Origin: Fidelibacterota bacterium
GTDB taxonomy: Bacteria; Pseudomonadota; Alphaproteobacteria; Rhodospirillales; Rhodospirillaceae
Length of the DNA: 64,000 bases
Direction of reading: 5' to 3'
Assembly: GCA_947472795.1 (NCBI GenBank)
Contig: CANJBL010000002.1
Coordinates: 186,001 to 250,000, forward strand
In this document: positions 17,400 through 25,793 of the stretch, in pieces
Numbering within the stretch: the first letter of the stretch is position 1
How the letters are laid out: the number at the start of each line of letters is the position of its first letter
Translations under genes and position numbers: made by a program
Notes under the pieces: model-generated
Seen by the model: the letters and a program-made list of their open reading frames with translations, nothing else
Databases searched by the model: none
Told to the model about the DNA's origin: nothing

Positions 17400-18161
17400 A
17401 TGGTCGGGAACCCAGAAGTCATCAAAAAACATCTCGGCATTCTGCGCCGACGCGACAAACATCTCTCGCGTGCTATCAAACACGCTGGCGTTCCGGCACC
17501 GCGCGTTGTCGGACCGGGGTTTGCCACCTTGATCCGCATCATCGGTGACCAGCAGGTTTCCACGGCCGCAGGTGCGGCGATCTGGGCGAAGCTTGAACGC
17601 AACGCCGGTGGAACCGTCACCGCCAAGACACTTCTAAAAATGGGCGAAGCTGGCTTACGGGCTAGCGGCTTCAGCGGTCAGAAGACACGCTATGCGCTCG
17701 GGCTCGCTGAAGCCGTCGCCGCCGGCACCCTTGACTTTGAAGCGTTGGAAAAAGCCGAAGACGACGTGGTGCGTGCAACCTTGACCGCGTTCAAGGGCAT
17801 CGGCAGTTGGACGGCGGATATTTACCTCATGTTCGGCATGGGCCGGCCGGACGTATGGCCCGTCGGCGACCTGGCCCTGCAACTCGCCGTACAGATCCTG
17901 CACGGCTTGAAAGAAAAGCCGACGCAGAAACATTTGGAGAGCATGGGCGAAAGCTGGCGACCCTATCGCTCCAGCGCTTCGCTGCTGCTGTGGCGCTACT
18001 ACGGCGCGACCCGCGTGGCGGCGAAAGCATCGAAAAAGACGCTAGACAAGAAGACCCCTGAAAAGCGGACACGCGCGAAGGCCAAAAAGCCGGCGCCCGG
18101 CAGTGCCGGAAAGGCCAGAAAGACCGGTCCAAAAAAGCCGAAAAAAATCAAAAAATCGTAG
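17400..18161 (+). CDS. DNA-3-methyladenine glycosylase II (AlkA-like) with Lys-rich tail
   Basis: 253 residues. HhH-GPD fold: IRIIGDQQVSTAAG, the helix-hairpin-helix FKGIGSWTADIYLMF (about 131-145) and catalytic Asp in WPVGDLAL (about Asp157). It excises alkylated bases. The last ~45 residues (after about 207) are almost all Lys, Ala, Pro, Arg and Thr, like histone H1 tails, and are not part of the catalytic fold. They probably add nonspecific DNA affinity (inference). Confidence 0.88.
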   Translation: MVGNPEVIKKHLGILRRRDKHLSRAIKHAGVPAPRVVGPGFATLIRIIGDQQVSTAAGAAIWAKLERNAGGTVTAKTLLKMGEAGLRASGFSGQKTRYALGLAEAVAAGTLDFEALEKAEDDVVRATLTAFKGIGSWTADIYLMFGMGRPDVWPVGDLALQLAVQILHGLKEKPTQKHLESMGESWRPYRSSASLLLWRYYGATRVAAKASKKTLDKKTPEKRTRAKAKKPAPGSAGKARKTGPKKPKKIKKS

Positions 18162-18307
18162 GCACTTCAGCTACTTATTCTAGCAACGTCGCTCGTTAAA
18201 ACGACCTTTGCCTTTGCGTGTTGCGGCCCCTATTCTCCCGCCCATCGCGCGAGCCACCTGAAACGAGCCGCAACAAGCCGCCGCCCTTTACCAAAGGATC
18301 GATTACC

Positions 18308-19075
18308 GTGAACACCACACCTGCTTCCACTCCGGGCTCGTCCCAGGCTGAACCTCTGCCGATGTTTTATTCGAACATCGAGGCCGTATCGTCGCAACTG
18401 CATAAAGATCTGAAGATCCGCGCCGAAAATGACTTCAGCTTTGCCGCCCGCATCAACACCGTGCCGTTGACCGTGCCCGAGTTCACCATGGTGGCGCGCC
18501 ACTTCCCCATTCTTCTGCTCGGCGATGAGCTGGTGCCCTCGGCAGCGCTGGGAATCAGCCCCGACCAGAACCTTTTCGTCGATGCCGACGGCCGCTGGGA
18601 CAATCGCACCTTCATCCCCGCTTATGTGCGGCGTTATCCGTTCATTTTGCTCGGCAACATGGGCAATGACGCGCAGCTGACGCTCGGTGTCGATTCCGGC
18701 ACGAAACCGACGGAAGGCGCGTTGCGTCCCCTGTTCGGCGCCGACGGCAAGGAAACGGAAGTCGTGAAACAGGCGCTGGATCTGTGCGAGCAGTTTCATA
18801 ACGCTTTCCTCTATACGCGCGAATTTTCAGACGCTCTGAAGAAGACCGACATCGTCGAGGACTGCACCTTGGAGATCGAACCTACCCCTGGCCAGAAGCG
18901 CAACCTCGGCACGTTCAAGCGCATCAACGAAGAAAAATTCAAGAACCTGCCGGATGCCGTCGTACTGGAGTGGCATAAGCGGGGTTTCCTGCATGCCGTC
19001 ATCTTCCTGCTCCAGTCCATGAACAACTGGGATCAGCTCCTGGCAAAAGCCGGCATGTTCGCGCCCCGCATTTAG
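18308..19075 (+). CDS. SapC family protein
   Basis: 255 residues from GTG 18308, preceded by AAAGGA 9 nt upstream; the frame is open to 18218 but that part is Arg/Pro-rich and poorly supported. Motifs typical of SapC (PF07277): FPILLLGDELVPSAALGI, ADGRWDNRTFIPAYVRRYPFIL, LFGADGKET, and a C-terminal LEWHKRGFLHAVIFLLQSMNNWDQLL. Family members are linked to S-layer or peptide resistance by name only; molecular role is unknown. Confidence 0.85.
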   Translation: MNTTPASTPGSSQAEPLPMFYSNIEAVSSQLHKDLKIRAENDFSFAARINTVPLTVPEFTMVARHFPILLLGDELVPSAALGISPDQNLFVDADGRWDNRTFIPAYVRRYPFILLGNMGNDAQLTLGVDSGTKPTEGALRPLFGADGKETEVVKQALDLCEQFHNAFLYTREFSDALKKTDIVEDCTLEIEPTPGQKRNLGTFKRINEEKFKNLPDAVVLEWHKRGFLHAVIFLLQSMNNWDQLLAKAGMFAPRI

Positions 19076-19180
19076 GTCGGGAAGTCTATTCCGGGTGAGA
19101 CGCAGAGGCTGGGGGTGCTAAACTGAAAACCAGCGACACCGCGCGGTGGGGCGCGGTGCGCGGGGACACGTCGGGGATCG

Positions 19181-20953
19181 ATGAAGGCTATCACCTATTT
19201 CGAGGTGTATGTCGCCAAGCTGGGCCGCTGGGCGCTGCATGCACGCCTAAGCTCCGGCGAGCAAAATCAGGCCGTCGAAGCAGCGCGTGCGTTGGAGGCC
19301 GAAACCGGCTCTCCCACCCAGACCCTTGAAGAAGGCCTCGACCCCGAGAGCGGGCAGATGACGGTGCGCGTCATTGCCCAATATGGACAAGCACCGCCCG
19401 AGACAAAGGGTCCCTCCACCGACACCAACATCGCCTCGCGCGCCATGATGGTCGGGCTAAATGCTTTCGGAATTGGCGCCATCGTCACCATGATCATGGC
19501 GATCATGCTGTCGAATTTCCGCGAGTCCGGCGCGGCAGCCGGCAGTGCTTTCAATATGCTGCTCCTGTTCACTTTCGCTGCGACTGTTTTGTCGGCGGGC
19601 CTCATGCTGTTCAAGATCTACATTCCGGTGGAGTGGATCTTGTGGCGCAGCAAGAGCTCGGAATCCCAGCAACGCGCCATTGAGACCTTGCTGTACGGCA
19701 ACCGCAACACAACGCCGAAGTGGCAACCTCCCGCCGAATCGTCAGCGGATGCAAACGCTTCGATGAACATGCAGGCGGAGGATGCTCCTCCGCCACAGGA
19801 CCTTGAGAACGCGACAGCATCACCTGCCGAGCAGACACCGGTCGCTGCGCAAAGAATGGAGACCAACGCAGATCAGGGCGAACAGACGTCCTTCCAAATC
19901 ACATCCTCTCCCGGCGAGGTAGTAGCTGCTGCACCGACTGAAAGTCTGGTGGAAAGCGCAGCCTCGGTCATGGACTCACTTCTGGATAAAGAACGCACGG
20001 CATTGAAGGCCTTTGCCGACGCAGCACTTGCCGCTCTCACCGCGACGCGACCCCAGCTGCAATCTTTCGAGCGCGTCGGCTTCAACCTCTATGTGGCAGG
20101 TGCTGCCGGCGCCCTGGCTACCCACGGCAGCTATTCCGACGGCATCAAACTCGACCTGCTCCGTTACGCCCTTGAGCAATCGGGAACGCACCCCTCTGTT
20201 GCCGATGCCTTCGTCAACCGGCTGGCAGCCTCAGCGCAGCGTCCGCGCTTTGCGCAACTCATCGAAGCAGGACGGATCGCGATGATGGCGCAGATCCAGA
20301 ACGACACAACCGCCGCATTGCCGTCCATTTCGGATTTGATCCAGCAATGGGCCGATCCTGCCGTGCGCGGCGCCGAAATAAAAAAGGTGACGTTCTTGCT
20401 CACCGATATTGTGGGTTCCACGGCGCTCACCAGCAAGCTCGGCAATTCCGGCGCCCAACGCGTCGTACGCGCGCACAACGCTGCCGTACGCGCGGCGACA
20501 AAGAACTTTCGCGGCACGGAGGTCAAGCACACAGGCGATGGGATGCTGCTAACGTTCCCTGACGCTGCCGCCGCCTGCCGCGCGGCCATGGACATTCAGC
20601 AGGAAGCCACCTCTTACGCCCGAGACAATCCCGATGCGCCCTTGGTCTTGCGCGTCGGCGTCCATACCGGCGAAGCAAGCTTCGAAGAAGGCGAGTACTA
20701 CGGCCCCGCCTTGGGAATACTCAACGGCATCTGTTCTGCTGCCGGCGATACGCAGATTTTCTGCGGTGAAGAAGTCAAAGCGCGGAGCGTCGGGCCGGCC
20801 TTCCGCTTCCAGGATATGGGCAAGCGCAAGCTCAAGGGCTCCGGCGTGGATGCCCAATGCTACAAACTGGATTGGACGCCCAAGATCAAAGCGCCGACAG
20901 GGCCCGTCGAATACACGCAGATCGGCCGTAAAGTTCCGGCTGCCTCGTCCTGA
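19181..20953 (+). CDS. Membrane protein with class III nucleotidyl cyclase-like domain, catalytic residues altered
   Basis: 590 residues. An N-terminal globular segment (1-85) precedes two membrane helices (about 98-113 and 125-145), an Ala/Glu/Pro-rich linker, an all-helical region (about 265-390), and a class III cyclase domain (about 400-570). Metal-binding Asp409 (LTDIVGST) and Asp453 (HTGDG) and the substrate-selecting Lys449 are present. The position of the transition-state Asn is Gly512 and that of the Arg is Gly516 (YYGPALGILNGICSAA against the usual GPAVNLAAR). The domain is therefore predicted to be weakly active or inactive and may act as a sensor or partner. Confidence 0.85.
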   Translation: MKAITYFEVYVAKLGRWALHARLSSGEQNQAVEAARALEAETGSPTQTLEEGLDPESGQMTVRVIAQYGQAPPETKGPSTDTNIASRAMMVGLNAFGIGAIVTMIMAIMLSNFRESGAAAGSAFNMLLLFTFAATVLSAGLMLFKIYIPVEWILWRSKSSESQQRAIETLLYGNRNTTPKWQPPAESSADANASMNMQAEDAPPPQDLENATASPAEQTPVAAQRMETNADQGEQTSFQITSSPGEVVAAAPTESLVESAASVMDSLLDKERTALKAFADAALAALTATRPQLQSFERVGFNLYVAGAAGALATHGSYSDGIKLDLLRYALEQSGTHPSVADAFVNRLAASAQRPRFAQLIEAGRIAMMAQIQNDTTAALPSISDLIQQWADPAVRGAEIKKVTFLLTDIVGSTALTSKLGNSGAQRVVRAHNAAVRAATKNFRGTEVKHTGDGMLLTFPDAAAACRAAMDIQQEATSYARDNPDAPLVLRVGVHTGEASFEEGEYYGPALGILNGICSAAGDTQIFCGEEVKARSVGPAFRFQDMGKRKLKGSGVDAQCYKLDWTPKIKAPTGPVEYTQIGRKVPAASS

Positions 20954-20965
20954 TCTCTTTTGCAT

Positions 20966-21006
20966 CCACTAGGTGCTCGCAAATGGCTTAACCCCATTCC
21001 TAGTGG
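20966..21006. repeat. CCACTAGG/CCTAGTGG inverted repeat
   Basis: Arms 20966-20973 and 20999-21006 are perfectly complementary, with 25 nt between, just after the cyclase-like gene. There is no T-run. It shares the CTAG core of the paired hairpin repeats, but in the opposite orientation and without their inner stem, so kinship is doubtful. Confidence 0.4.
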
Positions 21007-21200
21007 GTTGGGGGATGGGCGAGCGCATTTTTCGCTGCGACTTAATCTTAATGCGGGCCAAGTCTTTATTGAAAAACGAGAATTTCCGCTGAGCGCTGCA
21101 ACCTTTCGTCCGGCTGGCTCTGGCCTTTGGGACGCACCGGGGCAATAATGGCCGCCAAATTCATAAGGGGCACAAAGCCTTGGGTATAGGGAGAGCGGAC

Positions 21201-21842
21201 ATGCGGAGGGGAGTGCTCGCGACCGGCGCGCTTCTGCTTGCCGTCCCCGCTTACGCCGGCACACTGGAAACCCGCGTGACATCGGCCGATGGCAAACCCA
21301 TCCCTTTTGCGGTCGTCACAGCTACGCCCACCGGGCAGGTATCTATCCCCGCCAAGTCCGGCACCAAAGCCGTGATGGTACAAGAGGGTAAGCAGTTCAT
21401 TCCCTTCGTGCTTCCGGTTCAGATTGGAACCGCGGTCGCGTTCCCGAATAAGGACCCCTTCCGGCATCAAGTGTATTCCTTCTCACCTGCCAAAGCCTTT
21501 GAACTGAAGCTCTACAGTAATGATGAGGCCAGCACCGTGGTCTTCGACAAGGAAGGCGCCGTTGCCCTGGGTTGCAACATCCATGACAACATGTTGGCCT
21601 ACGTCTATGTCGTTGGAACACCCTATTTTGCCAACTCCGACGCGAACGGCGACACCAAGATCGCCGTGCCCGCGGGCACCTATACCGTCAGGGTCTGGCA
21701 TCCCAATCAGAAGAGTGGATCACCCGACCTGACCGACGTACGCGTTACCGGCAATGACACCTTGTCGCTGACGGCCAAGGTAGAGCTCAAACGTGCCCGG
21801 ACGCAGCGCCGGCCGGGAGCCGTGGACGACAACGACTACTGA
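21201..21842 (+). CDS. Exported cupredoxin-like protein
   Basis: 213 residues from ATG 21201, with GGGAGAG upstream. A signal peptide ends in PAYAG. The body resembles methylamine-utilisation/plastocyanin-like proteins: KDPFRHQVYSF supplies His, and GCNIHDNMLAYVYV supplies Cys, His and Met in the order of a type 1 copper site. A final Ig-like stretch follows (VPAGTYTVRVWHP). It is probably a periplasmic copper electron carrier. The next gene lies beyond a repeat pair that fills the whole intergenic space. Confidence 0.75.
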   Translation: MRRGVLATGALLLAVPAYAGTLETRVTSADGKPIPFAVVTATPTGQVSIPAKSGTKAVMVQEGKQFIPFVLPVQIGTAVAFPNKDPFRHQVYSFSPAKAFELKLYSNDEASTVVFDKEGAVALGCNIHDNMLAYVYVVGTPYFANSDANGDTKIAVPAGTYTVRVWHPNQKSGSPDLTDVRVTGNDTLSLTAKVELKRARTQRRPGAVDDNDY

Positions 21843-21845
21843 CGG

Positions 21846-21924
21846 CTAGTGGAGCAGATTTGACATTCGCTATCTCCCTCGCGAAGAAACTGCGCAGCGA
21901 ATGTCAAATCGTAAGCTCCACTAG
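21846..21924. repeat. CTAG-ended hairpin repeat A1 (first half of composite A)
   Basis: Outer arms CTAGTGGAGC (21846-21855) and GCTCCACTAG (21915-21924) and inner arms GATTTGACATTCGCT (21857-21871) and its exact complement (21896-21910) give 25 paired bases with a 1x4 internal loop and a 24-nt apical loop. The bulge is on the right arm, the mirror of A2. Confidence 0.9.
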
Positions 21925-21937
21925 ATACATAAAGTTT

Positions 21938-22013
21938 CTAGTGGTCCCTTGATTCTAACATTCGCAAAATAGCACCTCGAACCGGTATGCGAATGTTAGA
22001 ATCGGACCACTAG
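21938..22013. repeat. CTAG-ended hairpin repeat A2 (second half of composite A)
   Basis: Outer arms CTAGTGGTCC (21938-21947) and GGACCACTAG (22004-22013) and inner arms GATTCTAACATTCGCA (21951-21966) and complement (21988-22003) make 26 paired bases. There is a 3-nt bulge on the left arm and a 21-nt loop. It is separated from A1 by 13 nt (atacataaagttt). With A1 it fills the gap before the EAL gene, ending 17 nt before its start. Confidence 0.9.
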
Positions 22014-22030
22014 TTCTCGGAGCATCACGC

Positions 22031-24448
22031 GTGTTACGCAGCTTCCGCCATTTCCAAGCCAGATTGATCCTGTTTTTCGGGATGCTGTTTGTCGTCATCA
22101 GCATTGTGACGATCTTGTTGGTGCAGAACGCCATTCGCAGCAACATCTTTGAACAAGCGCGATTCCAGCTGACAGCCACCAACGAGATCTTCAACCGCCG
22201 CATGGGCGACACCTCCGACGCTCTTGCCGGCGGCTCGGCCCTGCTTGCCTCCGACTTTGGCTTCCGCCAGGCCGTCGCGACCGACGACCGCGCCACCACG
22301 CTCTCGGCCCTTCACAACCTTGCCGATCGCATCAAGGCCGACCGCGTTCTGTTGGTGTCGCTGGACTCCGAGATTCTTGCCGACACCGCTGCGCCGATCC
22401 AGGCGACACGCGCGCCGGAAAAGCCTTTCCAATTCCCCGACATGATCGACACCGCCGACGAGAAAGGCCGCGCCACAGCCACAACGGTCATCGATGGCAA
22501 GGTCTATGAGCTTGTGGTGGTGCCCGTTCTTGCCCCGCTTCCGGTGGCCTGGATCGTGGTCGGCATTGAAAGCGGCGACAAATTCCTGGTCGATCTGCAA
22601 CACGCCACGACGGTGCCGGTCGAAATCACCTTTGCCTATCAGGATCAGACAAAAGTCTGGAAAGCGCCTGCCACGACGCTGTCGTCCAACCTGAAGGATA
22701 TCCTTCTTACGCATCTGGATAGCGGGTCCGCCAACGCGCCCCAACTTCTGCCTATGGGCGGCAGCGAATATGTGACGCTCGTGGCGCCGCTCGCAGGCCC
22801 GCGTGAAGCCCCGCAAGCCAACGTCATCCTGCAGTATTCGCTGGATGTGGCGCTTGATCCTTACCGGTCGCTTTTCCTGCTGCTGATCGGCCTTGCCGTG
22901 GCCGCTTTGGTGGGCTCGCTTGGCGGCGCGGCCTTCATCGCACGCAGCGTCACGAAGCCCATTCGCATCCTGGATGAAGCCGCCAAGCGCATTCAGGCCG
23001 GCCGTTACACCGAAAAGATCGCCGTCACGCAGCTGGATGAAATCGGCCGCTTGTCGGAGACGTTCAACCAGATGATGACAGGCATCGCAGAACGCGAGGA
23101 CCGCATCGCTTACCAGGCACGCCATGATTCATTGTCCGGCCTACCCAACCGCATGTCCTTTGAAGGTCACGTGGCGGACATGATCATCGAGCGGCAGGAA
23201 AACCGGAAATCTTTCAGCGTGGTCCTTGTCCAAATCGGACGCTTCTCGGAAATCATCAATACCCTGGGCCACGACACGGCCGATCAACTGGTTCGTAAGA
23301 TCGGAAAAACCCTGCGGCAGATCGTGCCGCAATCAAATGCCGTAGCACGCCACGCCAGCAACATCTTCGCTCTGGCGTTGGATACTGATGACGCCGTTGC
23401 CGTCCATCTGATCGTCGATCGCATCCTGAACCTGTTCGATAAGTCGGTCAGTGTGGCCGGCTTCAATATCGATATCTCGGCAACCGTCGGCGAAGCGCGA
23501 TTCCCGGACCACGGCGCCACGGCGCGCACCCTGATGCAGCATGCGGATACGGCCATCTACGAAGCCAAGCAGGCCAATCGCGCCTACGCCGTTTACGACC
23601 CGCAGTCCGATCCGCACCGCCCCGAGCGGTTGTCGATGATGGGAGAGTTGCGCGAAGGTTTGGACAAAGGCCAATTCAAGTTCGTCTTTCAGCCCAAGGT
23701 CGATCTTGCGACCGAAACCATCACCGCCGTAGAGGCCTTGATCCGCTGGAACCATCCCGAGCGCGGCTTCATGGCACCGGACTTGTTCATTCCCTTGGCC
23801 GAGCAAACCGGCAATATCCGCAAGCTCACAGCATGGGCTTTAGCCGCAGCCGTGAAACAGTCACGCTCGTGGGCGGACCGCGGCATCAACATCAAGATTG
23901 CCGTCAACCTGTCGGCCCATGACCTGGGTAACCGCGACCTGCCGGCCGAGATCGCCAACCTGCTGGCGGCCTACGACGTGAGCCCGGGGCGCATCATTCT
24001 CGAGATCACCGAAAGCGCCGTTATGCAGGACCCTCTCCATGCCCTTCAGGTGCTGAAAGCCTTGAGCGACATGGGCCTGACGCTATCCGTCGATGACTAT
24101 GGTATCGGCCACTCTTCATTGGCCTACCTCAGAAAACTGCCGGTTCAGGAGATCAAGATCGACAAATCCTTTGTCATGAAGCTGGCCGACAGCCGGGGCG
24201 ATCAGATTCTGGTCAAATCGACCATTGAATTAGGTCATAATCTGGGGCTGCGGGTGACGGCGGAAGGCGTTGAAGATCGCGCCTCGCTCGAGATCCTGCA
24301 GAACCTGGGATGCGACACCGGCCAAGGCTATTTCATCAGCCGGCCCATTCCGGCGGAGGAATTCGAGGTCTTCTTCACAACGTCGCGGTGGTCGCCGCAT
24401 TTCGGCGGCCGGGGCATAACAGGTGTTGTTGCCGCCACGGGGGGATAA
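22031..24448 (+). CDS. Membrane-bound EAL c-di-GMP phosphodiesterase with degenerate GGDEF
   Basis: 805 residues from GTG 22031 (GGAG 8 nt upstream). TM1 (about 12-32), a periplasmic sensor domain (about 33-275), TM2 (about 280-303), HAMP (SVTKPIRILDEAAKRIQAG), a GGDEF-type domain whose signature is ASNIF (about 442-446) and so lacks cyclase activity, and an EAL domain. The EAL domain keeps VEALIRW (about Glu568), NLSAHDL, ITESAVM, DDYGIGHSSL, KIDKSF and AEGVED, so it should hydrolyse c-di-GMP. The degenerate GGDEF may bind GTP as an allosteric domain. Confidence 0.92.
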   Translation: MLRSFRHFQARLILFFGMLFVVISIVTILLVQNAIRSNIFEQARFQLTATNEIFNRRMGDTSDALAGGSALLASDFGFRQAVATDDRATTLSALHNLADRIKADRVLLVSLDSEILADTAAPIQATRAPEKPFQFPDMIDTADEKGRATATTVIDGKVYELVVVPVLAPLPVAWIVVGIESGDKFLVDLQHATTVPVEITFAYQDQTKVWKAPATTLSSNLKDILLTHLDSGSANAPQLLPMGGSEYVTLVAPLAGPREAPQANVILQYSLDVALDPYRSLFLLLIGLAVAALVGSLGGAAFIARSVTKPIRILDEAAKRIQAGRYTEKIAVTQLDEIGRLSETFNQMMTGIAEREDRIAYQARHDSLSGLPNRMSFEGHVADMIIERQENRKSFSVVLVQIGRFSEIINTLGHDTADQLVRKIGKTLRQIVPQSNAVARHASNIFALALDTDDAVAVHLIVDRILNLFDKSVSVAGFNIDISATVGEARFPDHGATARTLMQHADTAIYEAKQANRAYAVYDPQSDPHRPERLSMMGELREGLDKGQFKFVFQPKVDLATETITAVEALIRWNHPERGFMAPDLFIPLAEQTGNIRKLTAWALAAAVKQSRSWADRGINIKIAVNLSAHDLGNRDLPAEIANLLAAYDVSPGRIILEITESAVMQDPLHALQVLKALSDMGLTLSVDDYGIGHSSLAYLRKLPVQEIKIDKSFVMKLADSRGDQILVKSTIELGHNLGLRVTAEGVEDRASLEILQNLGCDTGQGYFISRPIPAEEFEVFFTTSRWSPHFGGRGITGVVAATGG

Positions 24449-24482
24449 ATGGTTCGCGTCCGGAGGGGATGAGGACAACAGC

Positions 24483-25763
24483 ATGTTCCGTTCCCGCATC
24501 GCATTAGCGCTGGTGCCATTCGTGACACTCGCTGTGCAGGCCACGCCGGCCCGCGCGGTGAACGACGTATTGTCCACCGGCGACCTCAGTCTCGATATCA
24601 GTGGATACCTTGAGGCCCGCGCCATCTATACAGGCGATAACCAGAGCTGGGAGAACGGCGGGCTCGGTAAGCTGAGTTTCAGCGGCAATGCGAAGGGCGA
24701 CGGCCGTGTGCTGGCCAAAGCCGATGGCGCCGTCGTCTTCAAGCCAAAACTTGGGTTCGATTGGACCGGGTACGTTGCCGTCGTTGCCAATGATCGCCAA
24801 CGCACGGCCCTCGATATCAGTGAAGCCTTCCTGCAATACAAGCCCGTGCCCAATACGCTCTTCGGCATTAAGGCCAAGGCGGGGGCCTTCTTTCCACCGA
24901 TTTCGGGGGAGAATGCCGGCCTTGCCTGGACCAGCCCCTATACCATTACACCCTCGGCCATTAACAGCTGGGTGGGCGAGGAACTGAAAACCATCGGCGG
25001 GGAAGCCACCATTTATCATCGCGAGGGCGATTGGCAGATGGACCTGACCGGCGCCGTATTTTTGGCCAATGACCCTGCGGGTACGCTGCTGGCCTGGCGC
25101 GGTTGGTCGCTGAACGACCGTGTCACAGGGCTCTTCGACAAGCTGAGCCTCGCGCAGATCAGGATCATCCGCCCTACGGGCAATCTCAATACCCAAGCCC
25201 CGACGGAAAAGCCCTTCCACGAGATCGATGGGCACGCCGGGTATTACGTCGGTCTTAGCCTCGAGCATGCCGACTACGGCAAGCTTTCTGTGCTCCGGTA
25301 TGACAACAAGGCCAATGACCATGCCTTTGTGCTGTCGCAGTGGGCCTGGGATACCAAGTTCTGGACCGTATCCTACAAAGTCCAGCTTTCCGGCGATGTC
25401 GATGTGCTCACGCAATACATGAAGGGCAGCACGACGGTCATCACGATCCCGGCGCCCGTGGGACCCATCGTCTATACAGACTACACATCCGCCTTTGGCC
25501 TTATCAGCAAGGATTGGGGACGCCACCGCCTCAGCTTCCGCGGTGAGTATTTCAAGACCGAAGATGAAGACAGGTTCCCCGACAACAACAACGAACATGG
25601 GACGGCCTTCACGCTGGCCTATATCTTCCGTCCCGTGGTCAATCAACGCTTGACGGTTGAACTGCTGCACGTGGATAGCTGGCGCCCGGAACGCCAATAC
25701 ATTGGCGAAAGGGTGCGGCAGAAGGATTTGCAAACCCAGATCAGCTATCGGTTCTTTTTCTAG
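24483..25763 (+). CDS. Outer-membrane beta-barrel protein, porin-like
   Basis: 426 residues from ATG 24483 (GAGGA upstream). A signal peptide ending TPARA is followed by alternating amphipathic strands rich in aromatic residues and a terminal Phe (SYRFFF), the mark of an outer-membrane barrel. No closer family recognised. It lies downstream of the EAL gene with a short gap and may share its transcript. Confidence 0.7.
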   Translation: MFRSRIALALVPFVTLAVQATPARAVNDVLSTGDLSLDISGYLEARAIYTGDNQSWENGGLGKLSFSGNAKGDGRVLAKADGAVVFKPKLGFDWTGYVAVVANDRQRTALDISEAFLQYKPVPNTLFGIKAKAGAFFPPISGENAGLAWTSPYTITPSAINSWVGEELKTIGGEATIYHREGDWQMDLTGAVFLANDPAGTLLAWRGWSLNDRVTGLFDKLSLAQIRIIRPTGNLNTQAPTEKPFHEIDGHAGYYVGLSLEHADYGKLSVLRYDNKANDHAFVLSQWAWDTKFWTVSYKVQLSGDVDVLTQYMKGSTTVITIPAPVGPIVYTDYTSAFGLISKDWGRHRLSFRGEYFKTEDEDRFPDNNNEHGTAFTLAYIFRPVVNQRLTVELLHVDSWRPERQYIGERVRQKDLQTQISYRFFF

Positions 25764-25793
25764 CTCATTCCTTCAAGCCAGGACGCCGCCCGC

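Noticed and set aside
20966-21006. CCACTAGG/CCTAGTGG pair as a third copy of the CTAG hairpin family
   Set aside because: The orientation is inverted and the inner stem is missing. An 8-bp CTAG palindrome pair can arise by chance.
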